Positions 34,022 through 43,040 of a stretch of DNA of 64,000 nucleotides are shown here, piece after piece (positions within the stretch are counted from its first letter, which is position 1; each line of letters begins with the position of its first letter). The DNA lies in the NCBI RefSeq assembly GCF_003350405.1, contig NZ_QQAW01000011.1, positions 39,409 through 103,408 on the forward strand. The letters are read 5' to 3'. The DNA is from Gluconacetobacter liquefaciens. Lineage in GTDB: Bacteria > Pseudomonadota > Alphaproteobacteria > Acetobacterales > Acetobacteraceae. A model generated the notes under the pieces. That model was not told where the DNA came from and searched no databases. It was given only the letters and a program-made list of their open reading frames with translations. The translations under genes were made by a program, and so were the position numbers.

Positions 34022-34756
34022 ATGGATTCGATGGCGATCTTTCAGACCCTGATTTCGGTCGTGCCGGTTCAGGATGTGGTTTATGTGGCCGCGCTGTGCG
34101 GGGTGTGCGCGGCGCTGATGCCGTGGTTGCCGGTGCCGGCCGGTGCGGCGTCGGTCTATGGGCGGGTTTATCTGGCGTTGAATCTGCTGGCGCAGAATTT
34201 TCGCAATGTCGCGAACCGCACGAAACCGGGCTCCGCGCCGGGGAAGGATGGCGGGAGTGGGCCTGCGATCGTGCTGCTGCTGGGACTGGGGGCGGCGACG
34301 GTGCTGGGGGCCTGCACCGTGAGCGGGGGCACCGCCGGCATCAATACCGCCGAACTGGCGGCGGATGCCGGGGCGATCGATTTCGCGGCGCAGGCGATCG
34401 AGGCGATTCCTGGCCTGTCGGCGCATCTTTCCGCTGATCAGGTGGCGCTGATCAATGAGGCGCTGGGCGGGATCAAGGCCGTTACCGCGCAGATCGACGC
34501 GGCCTCGGGTGGGGTGATCGCTGTCGAGACCGGCAAAGGGTGGGCCACGTCTCTTGCTGGGGAATTCCAGACCATTCTGACCATTGCCGGCACCGTGGCG
34601 TCGGCGCTGGACCCGGCGGTGGCGGGGTATATCAGCACTGCCGAGCAGATCGTTCCGCTGATCGAGGCGGCGGTGGGGCTGACGCCGGCGACGGTATCGG
34701 TCGCGGCGACGGGCGATGCGCCGGCGGTGCGTGCGGCGCTGTATCGGGGTGTATGA
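34022..34756 (+). CDS. holin-like/lipoprotein fusion, 244 aa
   Basis: ATG at 34022 with GGAG six bases upstream (an in-frame GTG at 34010 also exists). Residues 1-65 are holin-like: VQDVVYVAALCGVCAALMPWLPVPAG with two hydrophobic segments, then YLALNLLAQNFRNVANRTK, matching small phage proteins found by lysis genes. From about residue 80 comes PAIVLLLGLGAATVLGACTV, a second hydrophobic stretch with a lipobox-like LGAC, then an Ala-rich helical domain (NTAELAADAGAIDFAAQAIEAI, LSADQVALINEALGG). It reads like two genes fused, a holin/antiholin and an outer-membrane lipoprotein (Rz1-like position). Because the lipobox is internal, normal lipidation may not occur. The stop overlaps the next ATG (ATGA). 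Confidence 0.6.
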   Translation: MDSMAIFQTLISVVPVQDVVYVAALCGVCAALMPWLPVPAGAASVYGRVYLALNLLAQNFRNVANRTKPGSAPGKDGGSGPAIVLLLGLGAATVLGACTVSGGTAGINTAELAADAGAIDFAAQAIEAIPGLSAHLSADQVALINEALGGIKAVTAQIDAASGGVIAVETGKGWATSLAGEFQTILTIAGTVASALDPAVAGYISTAEQIVPLIEAAVGLTPATVSVAATGDAPAVRAALYRGV

Positions 34757-35517
34757 CGATGCCGCGCGCCTTCGGCCGGCGGCTGGGCTGTCTGCCGGCT
34801 GAAACGCGCGCCGGCCAGCCATCGCTGGCCGGATTGCGGATGATGGCGCGGCGGGCGCCGGAGCGGCTGGTGCGCGTCGGGATCGACCCGGCGCCGCTGA
34901 TGCTGGGCAACGACCGGCTGGGGGATTGCACCGCGGCCGGGCTGGGCAATCATATCCGCGCCACGGCGGCGCTGGCCGGGTTTCAGGTGGCGGTACGCGA
35001 GGCCGATGCCATCCTGTTTTACGAACGCTCGACCGGTTACCGGCCGGGCGACGCGGCGACCGATCGGGGCGGGGTGGAGGTGGATGTGCTGGCCTGTGCC
35101 GCGCGCGGTGGGTATGCGCTGGCGGACCAGACCTTCTATCCGGTCTGGGGCTCGGTGGCGCCGGATGATCTGAACGCGCTGCGGCTGGTCATGGCCGGCA
35201 TGGGGGCGGCCTATCTGGGCGTGCGGCTGGCGCTGGCCGACCAGGCGGAAGGCGGGGTGTGGGACACGACGACGCCCGGCGACCAGATGCCGGGATCGTG
35301 GGGCGGACATTGCCTGCTGGCGTGGGCCTATGACGGCGTGGAAGAGGAGTCCGTGGTGTCGCTGCTGACCTGGGGCGGCATTCAGCGCGCGACATGGCGC
35401 TGGGTGCGGTCGCGGATCATGGAATGCCATGGCCTGGCCTGGCGGCAATTGATGCCTGCTGGAGCGGATTGGGATGCGCTGATCGCGGCGAATGCGGCTT
35501 TTCTGGAAGGGGTGTGA
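34753..35517 (+). CDS. papain/C39-fold-like phage protein, 254 aa
   Basis: Contains LGNDRLGDCTAAGLGNHIRA, the LGNDxxGDCTxAA motif that places a Cys at a helix start as in papain-like peptidases, followed by YERSTGYRPGDAATDRGG, and later GSWGGHCLLAWAYDGVEE, where the His precedes a beta strand (GGHxxxxxGYD in relatives). These are the expected Cys and His of a C39/C1-like active site, and the rest fits a known phage-associated family of ~250 aa that is annotated as hypothetical. Overlaps the preceding gene (ATGA) and is the last phage gene before host genes. Target unknown; a cell-wall or host peptide is possible. Confidence 0.72.
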   Translation: MTMPRAFGRRLGCLPAETRAGQPSLAGLRMMARRAPERLVRVGIDPAPLMLGNDRLGDCTAAGLGNHIRATAALAGFQVAVREADAILFYERSTGYRPGDAATDRGGVEVDVLACAARGGYALADQTFYPVWGSVAPDDLNALRLVMAGMGAAYLGVRLALADQAEGGVWDTTTPGDQMPGSWGGHCLLAWAYDGVEEESVVSLLTWGGIQRATWRWVRSRIMECHGLAWRQLMPAGADWDALIAANAAFLEGV

Positions 35518-35534
35518 TGCTCTTTGCCGGTCGT

Positions 35535-36425
35535 TCAGACATGTCTGGCGTACTGGCGGGCCACCCAGTCGATGAAGACGCGGACCCGCAGGGTGAGCTG
35601 GCGGTTGCGGGGATAGAGCACATGGACGGGTGACGCGGAGGGCGGGGTGTCCGGCAGGCAGTCGACCAGGGTGCCCGCGGCAAGCTCCTGTTGCACGGCG
35701 TAGCGCGGCACCTGAATCAGGCCGAGGCCCTGCGATGCGGCCTCCTTGTATGTATCGGCGCCGTTGACCGTCAGGGTCGAGGGCAGCATCACCGTTCGCA
35801 GCGTGCCCGCCACCATGAATTCCAGCGGCAGCACGCCGCCGGTGGCGGAGGAATGGAAGCCGACCATGCGGTGGCCGTCCAGCCGGTCCCAGCGTTGAGG
35901 TGTGCCGAACCGGTGCAGGTAGGTGGGGGAGGCGACCGTCACTTCGGGCAGCAGGGCGATGCGGCGGGCGATCAGGGTGCTGTCCTTCGGTGCGCCGACG
36001 CGCAATGCGCAATCGACGCCCTCGCTGATCAGGTCGATGAAACGGTCGGTCTCGCTGAGATGGAGCGTGATATCGGGATAGTCGGCGAAGAAGTGCGGGA
36101 GGCCGGGCACGATGATGCGGCGGGCCTGCGCGCCCAGGACATCGACGCGCAGACTGCCGCGCGGGTGGGGGGCGCTGAAGGCGCTTTCGGCGTCTTCGAT
36201 ATCGTCGAGGATGGCCAGGCAGCGGCGGTAATAAGCCTCGCCATCCAGCGTGGCGCGGACTTGGCGGGTCGTGCGGTGCAGCAGCCGGACCTTCAGCCGC
36301 GCCTCCAGCGCCTTGATCGCATCGGTGACGGTCGACGGGGGAAGGCCGAGATCTTCCGCCGCGCGGATGAAGCTGCTGCGCTCCACCACCCTTGTGAAGA
36401 CCCGCATGGTGTCGATGCGATCCAT
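35535..36425 (-). CDS. LysR-family transcriptional regulator
   Basis: 296 aa. The N-terminal helix-turn-helix is RVFTRVVERSSFIRAAEDLGLPPSTVTDAIKALEARLKVRLLHRTTR, the usual LysR pattern, and the rest is a periplasmic-binding-type effector domain (LRVDVLGAQARRIIVPGLPHF, ADYPDITLHLSETDRFIDLISEGVDCALRVG). It belongs to the AaeR/DsdC-like subgroup that begins MDRIDTMRVF. It is divergent from an SDR gene starting 97 bases away, the classic arrangement in which the LysR protein controls the SDR in response to its substrate. The start at 36425 gives the standard length. Confidence 0.93.
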   Translation of the reverse strand: MDRIDTMRVFTRVVERSSFIRAAEDLGLPPSTVTDAIKALEARLKVRLLHRTTRQVRATLDGEAYYRRCLAILDDIEDAESAFSAPHPRGSLRVDVLGAQARRIIVPGLPHFFADYPDITLHLSETDRFIDLISEGVDCALRVGAPKDSTLIARRIALLPEVTVASPTYLHRFGTPQRWDRLDGHRMVGFHSSATGGVLPLEFMVAGTLRTVMLPSTLTVNGADTYKEAASQGLGLIQVPRYAVQQELAAGTLVDCLPDTPPSASPVHVLYPRNRQLTLRVRVFIDWVARQYARHV

Positions 36426-36521
36426 TATTCGCTTATTCCGGATAGTGAACGCGAATTCTGGCCGATTATTTGTGGGGGAGAAAGTGCCATTCAGGGGGTG
36501 TGTTCTGGAAAGGATCGGCAC

Positions 36522-37289
36522 ATGACATCGCATGGCACGAAAATCGCCCTGGTTACCGGCGCCAGCCGCGGGTTGGGGCGCAGCATGGCGATCGCGCTCG
36601 CCCGCAAGGGCGTGGATGTGATCGGCACCTATCACAGCAACCGGGAGGAGGCCGATGCCACGGCGGCGTCCATCGCGGCACTGGGGCGGAAGGTGGCGAT
36701 GTTCCGCCTCGACACGGCGGATGTCGGCGGTTTTGCCGCGTTCGCGGGGGAAGTGACGCAGGTGCTGGAGGGCACATGGGGGCGCGGACAGTTCGATTTT
36801 CTGGTCAATAATGCGGGCATCGGCATCCATGCGCCCTTTGCCGAGACGACCGAAGCCGATTTCGACCGGTTGATGAACATTCATCTCAAGGGCGTGTTCT
36901 TCCTGACCCAGAAGATGCTGCCGCTGATCGCCGATGGCGGGCGGATCGTGAATCTTTCCAGCGGCCTCGCCCGGTTCAGCCTGCCGGGTTATGCGGCCTA
37001 TGCCGCGATGAAGGGTGGGGTGGAGGTGCTGACGCGCTATCTGGCCAAGGAACTCGGGCCGCGTGGTATCGCGGTCAATACCGTGGCGCCCGGCGCGATC
37101 GAGACCGATTTCGGCGGTGGTGCGGTGCGCGACAACCAGCAGCTCAATGCGCTCGTCTCCAGCGTGACGGCGCTCGGTCGTCCCGGTCTGCCGGAGGATA
37201 TCGGCCCGGCGGTGGCGTCGTTGCTGATGGAGGATAATCGCTGGATCAATGCGCAGAGGATCGAGATTTCAGGTGGCATGTTCATCTGA
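36522..37289 (+). CDS. short-chain dehydrogenase/reductase
   Basis: 255 aa classical SDR. NAD(P)-binding TGASRGLG (residues 12-19), NNAG at about residue 90, catalytic Ser in VNLSSGLARF and YAAMK (YxxxK), with PGAIETDF following. The SHG/ASRGLGRSMAI start suggests NADPH preference because of the Arg after TGAS, though this is only a tendency. AAGGA lies upstream of the ATG. It is divergent from the LysR gene. Substrate unknown. Confidence 0.92.
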   Translation: MTSHGTKIALVTGASRGLGRSMAIALARKGVDVIGTYHSNREEADATAASIAALGRKVAMFRLDTADVGGFAAFAGEVTQVLEGTWGRGQFDFLVNNAGIGIHAPFAETTEADFDRLMNIHLKGVFFLTQKMLPLIADGGRIVNLSSGLARFSLPGYAAYAAMKGGVEVLTRYLAKELGPRGIAVNTVAPGAIETDFGGGAVRDNQQLNALVSSVTALGRPGLPEDIGPAVASLLMEDNRWINAQRIEISGGMFI

Positions 37290-37292
37290 TTC

Positions 37293-37446
37293 CTGCCCGG
37301 AAACGCACGCTGGAGGCGATCCGGCGCGCGTTTCCTGTGCTTCGATGCTCGCGGCCTGTGTGGCCCTTCGGCTTCGGTGCCCGGAAACGCATGACGGACG
37401 CACCGCTGCGTGGCTCTCCTGCTCGCCAGCCCATGTTTCCGGGCAT
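37293..37446 (+). repeat. dispersed GC-rich repeat, single copy
   Basis: Related to the 166-bp unit: GGCGATCCGGCGCGCGTTTC, CTGTGCTTCGATGCTCGCGG, TTCGGCTTCGGTGCCCGGAA, ACGCATGACGGACGCACC, ending in CCATGTTTCCGGGCA. It lies just after the SDR stop and before an AT-rich stretch of GTTTTTTTCTTCTTTTCCTG that may serve as a terminator for the convergent LysE gene. Confidence 0.7.
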
Positions 37447-37513
37447 GAATGTTTGGGAAAACCTGATTCGTTCGGGAGTTTTTTTCTTCTTTTCCTGACG
37501 AAAAACGAGACCT

Positions 37514-38152
37514 TTATACTGTCTTTTCTGTCGCGAAGCGGATGCCCAGCGCCATGAAGGCAAGGCCCGACGCGCGGTCGATCCAGTGGCGCAGGCGCAG
37601 GAAGGCGCGGGAGACGTGGCGCAGGCTCAGCACCGTGGCGACCAGCGCGAACCAGGCCACGGCGATGAGGAACATCGTGCCGACGCAGGCAAGGCCGAGC
37701 CCGATGGACGCATGTTGCGGCAGGACGGCGGCGAAGAGGCTGGACACGAAGATGGGGGCCTTGGGGTTGGCCAGGTTGGTCAGTAGCCCCATGCGGAAGG
37801 CACGGGTCGTCGCCAGGGCGGGATTGGCGGGCTGATCGTCGGCGGGGGCTTTCTTCCAGCTTCCGGCGAACAGGCGGGCTCCCTGGATGAACAGATAGAG
37901 GCCGCCGCCGACTTTCAGCAGGGTGTAGAGCCAGGGCGAGGCGATGAAGAGGGTGCGGATGCCGAAAAAGCCCGCAAGACCCCATGCGGCGATGCCGGTC
38001 GCGATGCCCAGGGTGGCGCGGAGTGCGGCCATGCGGCCCTTCATCATGGCCAGGCGGGTGACCAGCAGGAAGTCGAGGCCGGGGACGATCATGGCGACCA
38101 GCCAGAAGGCGGCGATGGCGCCGATGACGGAAATATCCTGTGCGAGGTTCAT
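37514..38152 (-). CDS. LysE/RhtB-family amino-acid exporter
   Basis: 212 aa with about six hydrophobic segments (VIGAIAAFWLVAMIVPG, LFIQGARLF, GLGLACVGTMFLIAVAWFALVATVL and others). N-terminal FWLVAMIVPGLDFLLVTRLAMMKGR with PGPxxxxV-type signature (here PGLDFLLV) and TGIAAWGLAGFFG identify the LysE/RhtB superfamily. Members export amino acids or homoserine lactones. The natural start at 38152 gives the usual length; the frame runs on 5' for 41 codons without a good start. Convergent with the SDR gene. Confidence 0.9.
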   Translation of the reverse strand: MNLAQDISVIGAIAAFWLVAMIVPGLDFLLVTRLAMMKGRMAALRATLGIATGIAAWGLAGFFGIRTLFIASPWLYTLLKVGGGLYLFIQGARLFAGSWKKAPADDQPANPALATTRAFRMGLLTNLANPKAPIFVSSLFAAVLPQHASIGLGLACVGTMFLIAVAWFALVATVLSLRHVSRAFLRLRHWIDRASGLAFMALGIRFATEKTV

Positions 38153-38337
38153 GAGATATCCTTCCGGCTGTGCTCCCGCGCATGACCGGCGCTTTGAAAC
38201 GGTTTCTGCGCTCTGGAAGCGTGCGGGGTGAAAGCGGGCCGTTGGTATTTCATGATGATTCCGCATCGAGTGCAAGAGGCGGAGCGGGCGTGCCGGCCGT
38301 TCGCTTCGCCGCGAATGCGGAACAGGGGGACGCGTGG

Positions 38338-39345
38338 TCAGGTTACGAGATTGATGGGGTTGCCTTGTGCGAACGCCTTGATGTTGGCGGCTGTGGTCTC
38401 GGTGATCCGGCGGAAGGCTTCGGCGGTGTTGTAGGCGTTGTGGGGGGTGACGATCACGTTCGGCAGGCTGGCCAGCACGCGGGCGGCCAGCACGTCGCGC
38501 ATCGTGGCCGGAGCGGCGGGTGTGTCCGGCGCGAATAGCGCGGCGGGGTGGCGGAGCAGGGATTCATCGGGCAGCACGTCGAGGCCCGCTGCCGCCAGAT
38601 AGCCGCTTTCCAGCGCGCGGAGGAGGGCGGCGTTGTCCACGACCTGGCCGCGGGCCGTGTTGATCAGCACCGCGCCGCGCTTCATGCGGGCGAACTGGCT
38701 TTCGCCGATCATGCCGTCGGTTTCGGGGGTGGCAGGGACGTGCAGGCTGATGATGTCGGCCTGGGCCAGTAACTCATCGAGGGGGGCGTAGCGGACGTTC
38801 GGGGCGTCGCGCAGCAGGGGCGAGGGATATTCGTCATAGGCGATGACGGACATGCCGAAGCCGTGGGCCATTTCGATCGCCCGGCGGCCGATATGGCCGG
38901 TGCCGATGGCGCCGAAGATCTTGCCGCGCAGTTCGAAGCCCCGGGCCGGGGTATAGGCGAAATCGCCGCGCCGGGTGGCTTCGGCGCAGGGGACCGTTGA
39001 GCGCGACAGGGCGAGCAGCAGGCCGAAGGCGTGTTCCGCCACCGTGCTGTCGCCATAGACGGGCACGTTGGAGACCTGGATGCCGTGAGCGCGGCAATAG
39101 TCGAGATCGACGGAATCGAAGCCGGTCGCGCGGATGGCGATGAAGCGCAGTTTCGGCAGGCGGGAGAGGATGGCGGCGCTGAAATCGCAGCCGGCGAAGC
39201 CGCTGATGACGTCGGCGTCGGTGTAGCTGTCCACGATTTCCGCCGTGATGGGCCCTGCCACGCTTGTGACCGTGAAGGCGGGATCGAGCGCCGTGATGGC
39301 TTGGGCGGTCTCGGCCTCGTTGGCCGAAAACAGGACGATCTTCAT
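38338..39345 (-). CDS. D-isomer specific 2-hydroxyacid dehydrogenase
   Basis: 335 aa. Rossmann NAD-binding GAIGTGHIGRRAIEMAHGFGM, catalytic Arg in LINTARGQVVDNAAL, Glu/His dyad in LDVLPDE and TPHNAYNT, and the N-terminal SANEAETAQAI with FIAIRATGFDSVDLDYCRAHGI. This is the D-lactate/hydroxyacid dehydrogenase type. It reduces 2-keto acids to D-2-hydroxy acids with NADH. The subgroup (IRATGFDSVDLDYCRAHGIQVSNVP) resembles fermentative D-lactate dehydrogenase. The ATG at 39345 gives MKIVLFSANEAETAQ. Next in the same direction is the EamA gene with a 99-base gap. Confidence 0.91.
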   Translation of the reverse strand: MKIVLFSANEAETAQAITALDPAFTVTSVAGPITAEIVDSYTDADVISGFAGCDFSAAILSRLPKLRFIAIRATGFDSVDLDYCRAHGIQVSNVPVYGDSTVAEHAFGLLLALSRSTVPCAEATRRGDFAYTPARGFELRGKIFGAIGTGHIGRRAIEMAHGFGMSVIAYDEYPSPLLRDAPNVRYAPLDELLAQADIISLHVPATPETDGMIGESQFARMKRGAVLINTARGQVVDNAALLRALESGYLAAAGLDVLPDESLLRHPAALFAPDTPAAPATMRDVLAARVLASLPNVIVTPHNAYNTAEAFRRITETTAANIKAFAQGNPINLVT

Positions 39346-39444
39346 GGTCTGGGCTCTCCAGGGTGGCACGTGTCGCGCGATGCGGGACAGAGGGGCTTTC
39401 TGGATAATCGGTTCCGGCTGATCTGTCTTTGACCTGCGTCGGGG

Positions 39445-40389
39445 CTATCGGGGCGTTTGCGGCTGGTTGCCTGCGGGCCTGCGGTGTTCCCAGCGTGCCA
39501 GATGCTGCTCGATGACCAGGCTTTCGTAGCGGATGCGCTGGCGTATCCAGTTCAGCAGGCCGGAGGCGGTCAGGACGATGATGCCCACGAAGGTCCAGCC
39601 ATCCAGCGACTGGTGGAAGAGCAGGTAGCTGAATGCCACCGCCCAGACCATCTGGCTGTATTGCGGCAGGGCCACGCGGTTGGCCGGGGCGCGGGCGGTG
39701 GCCAGCATCATCAGGAGCTGGCCGAGCGCGGCCAGGAAGCCGTAACCGAACAGGTAGATCCAGGCCTCGGCCGTGGCGGGCCATGTGGCGTTCAGCCCCA
39801 TCAGCAGGCCGTCGCCGACCAGCGGGCCGACGAGGCTGGAGCCCAGGAGCGACAGGCGGACCGTCTCGGCGCTGGACAGGCGATAGGCGATGACGCTGCC
39901 GGCATTGGCGAAGGCGGCAAGCAATGCGCAGAGATGCCCCAGATTGAGGGGGCGCACGCCGGGGCGCAGCACGATCAGTACGCCGATGAAGCCGAGGATG
40001 ACGGCCAGCCAGGCCCAGGCGGTCACTTTTTCCTTCAGCAGCGTCACCGACAGGATGGTGACGAAGAGCGGCATGAGGAACATCAGCGCAAGGGCTTCGG
40101 GCATCGACAGCAGCATGAACGCCTTGACGCTGGCGGCGGTGGCCACGAAGACGCACACCGCCCGCAGCACCCATGTGCCGCGCAGCCGGGGCCGGAAGAC
40201 ATCCAGGTAGGATTCATGCGGCTTGCGGACGAAGGGCAGCAGCAGCAGGCCGAAGACGCCGCTGGAGAACGCGACCTCGAACGGGTTGAGCGAGCCGGCC
40301 AGCAATTTGGAAAACGCATCGCTGATCGAGAATAGGGCATAGGCGCTGAAGGCCAGGGCCATGCCGGAGAAGAGTGCTTTGAAATTCAT
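39445..40389 (-). CDS. EamA/DMT-family drug/metabolite transporter
   Basis: 314 aa with about ten hydrophobic segments (ALAFSAYALFSISDAFSKLLAG, FGLLLLPFV, LALMFLMPLFVTILSVTLLKEK, AWLAVILGFIGVLIVLRPG, GHLCALLAAFANAGSVIAYR, GDGLLMGLN and others) making two EamA repeats; the LLKEKVTAWAWLAVILGFIGV segment between repeats is characteristic. The C-terminus is a hydrophilic, Pro/Arg-rich tail. Substrate is not evident. Clustered with, but probably not functionally linked to, the hydroxyacid dehydrogenase. Confidence 0.9.
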   Translation of the reverse strand: MNFKALFSGMALAFSAYALFSISDAFSKLLAGSLNPFEVAFSSGVFGLLLLPFVRKPHESYLDVFRPRLRGTWVLRAVCVFVATAASVKAFMLLSMPEALALMFLMPLFVTILSVTLLKEKVTAWAWLAVILGFIGVLIVLRPGVRPLNLGHLCALLAAFANAGSVIAYRLSSAETVRLSLLGSSLVGPLVGDGLLMGLNATWPATAEAWIYLFGYGFLAALGQLLMMLATARAPANRVALPQYSQMVWAVAFSYLLFHQSLDGWTFVGIIVLTASGLLNWIRQRIRYESLVIEQHLARWEHRRPAGNQPQTPR

Positions 40390-40499
40390 CGCGATGTGCC
40401 CCCTTCATGTCCGGCCGTTACCTTGGCAGCAACTGGGAGCAGGGCCAATGCCGGGAGGGCGGACCTGACATCCGGGCACGGGTGCGCGAGCCATGTTCT

Positions 40500-40610
40500 G
40501 GAGTCTGACCGAAAAGGCGGGTTGGAGAACGGGGCCGGCAGGCAGGGACCGTGCCCGTCCTGCGGGTTTGAGCACCGACGGGCAGGAAAGGCGTGTGGGA
40601 TCGGTGCCAG
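40500..40610 (-). repeat. dispersed GC-rich repeat, diverged inverted copy
   Basis: Reads in the opposite direction to the 6423 unit: TCTGACCGAAAAGGCGGGT, CCGTGCCCGTCCTGCGGGT, GAGCACCGACGGGCAGGAAA, GTGTGGGATCGGTGCCA. Diverged but recognisable as the family. Sits between two minus-strand genes; nothing else is seen in this 242-base gap. Confidence 0.5.
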
Positions 40611-40631
40611 GCCGGGTCTGCGGCCAGGTTT

Positions 40632-43040
40632 TTATGGTGTGAGCGTGAGGGTCCATTGGGTGGTGCCGGGCAGCAGCGGGCGCGCCGCGCCGGTGACCCA
40701 GGCATGCTGGCCCGCGCCGTAATAGGGGGTCTGGGGGTTGGCGGCCTGGCCCATCGGCATTTCGAACAGGGCCGTGTCTTCATGCCCTGGGCTGACCACC
40801 AGCCGTTCCGAGGCGCCGAAGCCCGGTACCGCGACGCGCGGGACGAGGGTGTCGCCGGCTTCGGGGAGGTCGGGCGGGTCGGTCATATGACCCAGTAGCG
40901 GGACTGCGCGGGCCAGCGGGTGGTGGATGCCGACATGGTTGGCCGTGCCCCAGCGGAACGACGATACGCCGCCGGCGGCGCGGACCTCGGCTGCCAACGC
41001 GTTGAGGATGGTGTCGTCCATTGCGGTCCAGCTGGGCTGGCCCGGCGGGAGGAGGGCGGCGGGGCGGTCGGTGAGCAGGCGTTGGACCGCCCAGGCGGCG
41101 CGGGGCGGCATGCGGGGGGTGGCTTCGGGCAGGCCGGGCAGGGCGTGGGCGTAGGCGCCGAAGACGAGCGACAGCGCGTGGGCGCGATATTGCCGCACCA
41201 GCCGGTAGCCGATCGAATCCGGCCGGGCATGTTCGCCCCATGAGGCGACGTAGGGGGCCATCGCGGCCAGGTCGGCCCGGCCGGGACGGGCGGCGATGGC
41301 GGCGGTGAGGAGCGCCTGCCAGGGGCGCAGGACGGTGGCGTGGTCGTCGGTCTGGATGGCCAGCAGGTCGGATTCGGCGAAATGGTCGCGCGCGTGCAGG
41401 TCGTCGCGGATGCGGCCGGCGCGCAGGCCGTCGGCGTAGCCGCCGTCGCCCAGGACGGCCAGTGTCGCGCCGCCGACGACGCGGCCGTTGGCGCTCCAGA
41501 GACGGCCGTCGGGCGGGTCCAGGATTTCGGGGATCTCGGACGGGGGCAGCATGCCGTCCCAGCGATGGCTGCCGTCGGCCCAGGAATGGGGCAGCCGGTC
41601 GTCCAGCCCGATGCGGCGCGGGACCTGGCCGATGATGGTCCAGCCGATATGGCCGTCGCGGTCGCCGGCCAGCATGTTTTCCTGCGGCAGGCCGGTGCGG
41701 TGGGCGGCATCCAGCGCCGCGCGCACGCTGCCCGCGGATTCCAGCGCGCGGATGCCGCGATAATCGACGGCGCCGGTGTCTTCGGCGCTCCAGTGCCATA
41801 CAAATGGACGGCCTTCGGCATCCTGCCCGTTGACCGGGCCCCAGATCGTGGTGCGGATTGCCATCGGATGGCAGGTTTCGTGCGCCGCGCAGAGGGTTTC
41901 CCGCGCGGTGCCGAACGGTTTCAGTCCGTCGGGCGTGCGGTAGTGGGTGGGATCGCCGGGTGGGATGTCCAGCGCGATCAGGTCGCCGGCTTCGATATAG
42001 CCGTCGGTAAAGGCCCAGGCGACGTGGGTGTTGGTGCCGACGATCTGGTAGGGCTCGCCCGGCAGGGTGATGCCGGTCAGGTCCAGCGTCGGGGGCTGGG
42101 TGTCGTCGGGGCGCAGGATCTGGCGGGCGCGGTACCAGATGTTCGGCACCATCAGGCCCAGATGCATGTCGTTGGCCACCATGGCGCTGCCGGTGGCCGT
42201 CAGGCGGCCGGCGACCGCGAAATTGTTCGATCCGCGTTCCGGTGCCGGGAGCGTGGCCGGAGGGGTGGGGGCGATGCCGGCGGGCGGACGGGCGGGCAGG
42301 GTGGCGGGCATGGCCGGTGGGGGCGCTGTGGAGCCGTCGATCGGCGCGTCCAGCGGTGTCAGTTCGGGATCGAGGAAGGCCGTCATGTCGGCCCCCCACC
42401 TGTTGCGCAAGGCGGCGCGCAGGCGTTGACCGGCACCGTCGGACTCCTGAAGGTCGAAATACATCGCATAGACGACCAGCAGCGAATCCTCGTCGCGCCA
42501 TGGGGTGGGGGCGACGCGCAGGAGGGTGTATTCGAACGATGCGTGGCCCTGTGCGGCACGGCCGGCGTTGACGCCTGCCGTGTAGGCCGCGAGCAGGGCG
42601 CGGTCGGCCGGGTCCTGCCTGGCCAGCAGTGCCTGGGCCAGGGCGCGGAAACGGTGCAGGCGGTGCGTGCGGTCCAGATCCAGCGCGGCGGGGCCGACCA
42701 GTTCCGCCAGTTCGCCGGCGCCCAGGCGGCGCAGCAGGTCCATCTGGAAAAATCGTTCCTGGCCATGGAGGAACCCCATGGCGCGGGCCAGGTCGGGGCG
42801 GGTGCGGGCCGTCAGCGTGGGGACGCCTTCGCCGTCGCGGGTGATCGTGACGGGGGCTTCGAGGCCGGGCAGGGCGAGCGTGCCGTCCAGCATCGGCCGG
42901 CTGGCGTGCAGCACCCATACGCCGTAGCCCGAGATCGCGCCCGCCGTCACGGCGCCCAGGCCGACCACGGCCACCGCGATCCGCAGGACCAGGCGTGCCC
43001 GGCGATGGGGAGGGACGGGCGTGGTGGGGGTGGTGGTCAT
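40632..43040 (-). CDS. penicillin acylase-family Ntn-hydrolase, 802 aa
   Basis: Typical Ntn penicillin acylase layout: N-terminal membrane/signal segment (LVLRIAVAVVGLGAVTAG, residues 17-34), alpha-domain with VTITRDGEGVPTLTARTRPDL and GFLHGQERFFQMDLLRR, a linker, then the nucleophile Ser271 in RGSNNFAVAG, where the precursor would self-cleave, followed by DMHLGLMVPNIWYRA and SWGEHA in the beta chain. Relatives hydrolyse amide bonds in acyl-homoserine lactones, penicillins or lipopeptides. The start at 43040 gives MTTTPTTPVPPHRRARL, a positively charged N-terminus before the signal. Whether it quenches quorum signals is unknown. Confidence 0.9.
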   Translation of the reverse strand: MTTTPTTPVPPHRRARLVLRIAVAVVGLGAVTAGAISGYGVWVLHASRPMLDGTLALPGLEAPVTITRDGEGVPTLTARTRPDLARAMGFLHGQERFFQMDLLRRLGAGELAELVGPAALDLDRTHRLHRFRALAQALLARQDPADRALLAAYTAGVNAGRAAQGHASFEYTLLRVAPTPWRDEDSLLVVYAMYFDLQESDGAGQRLRAALRNRWGADMTAFLDPELTPLDAPIDGSTAPPPAMPATLPARPPAGIAPTPPATLPAPERGSNNFAVAGRLTATGSAMVANDMHLGLMVPNIWYRARQILRPDDTQPPTLDLTGITLPGEPYQIVGTNTHVAWAFTDGYIEAGDLIALDIPPGDPTHYRTPDGLKPFGTARETLCAAHETCHPMAIRTTIWGPVNGQDAEGRPFVWHWSAEDTGAVDYRGIRALESAGSVRAALDAAHRTGLPQENMLAGDRDGHIGWTIIGQVPRRIGLDDRLPHSWADGSHRWDGMLPPSEIPEILDPPDGRLWSANGRVVGGATLAVLGDGGYADGLRAGRIRDDLHARDHFAESDLLAIQTDDHATVLRPWQALLTAAIAARPGRADLAAMAPYVASWGEHARPDSIGYRLVRQYRAHALSLVFGAYAHALPGLPEATPRMPPRAAWAVQRLLTDRPAALLPPGQPSWTAMDDTILNALAAEVRAAGGVSSFRWGTANHVGIHHPLARAVPLLGHMTDPPDLPEAGDTLVPRVAVPGFGASERLVVSPGHEDTALFEMPMGQAANPQTPYYGAGQHAWVTGAARPLLPGTTQWTLTLTP

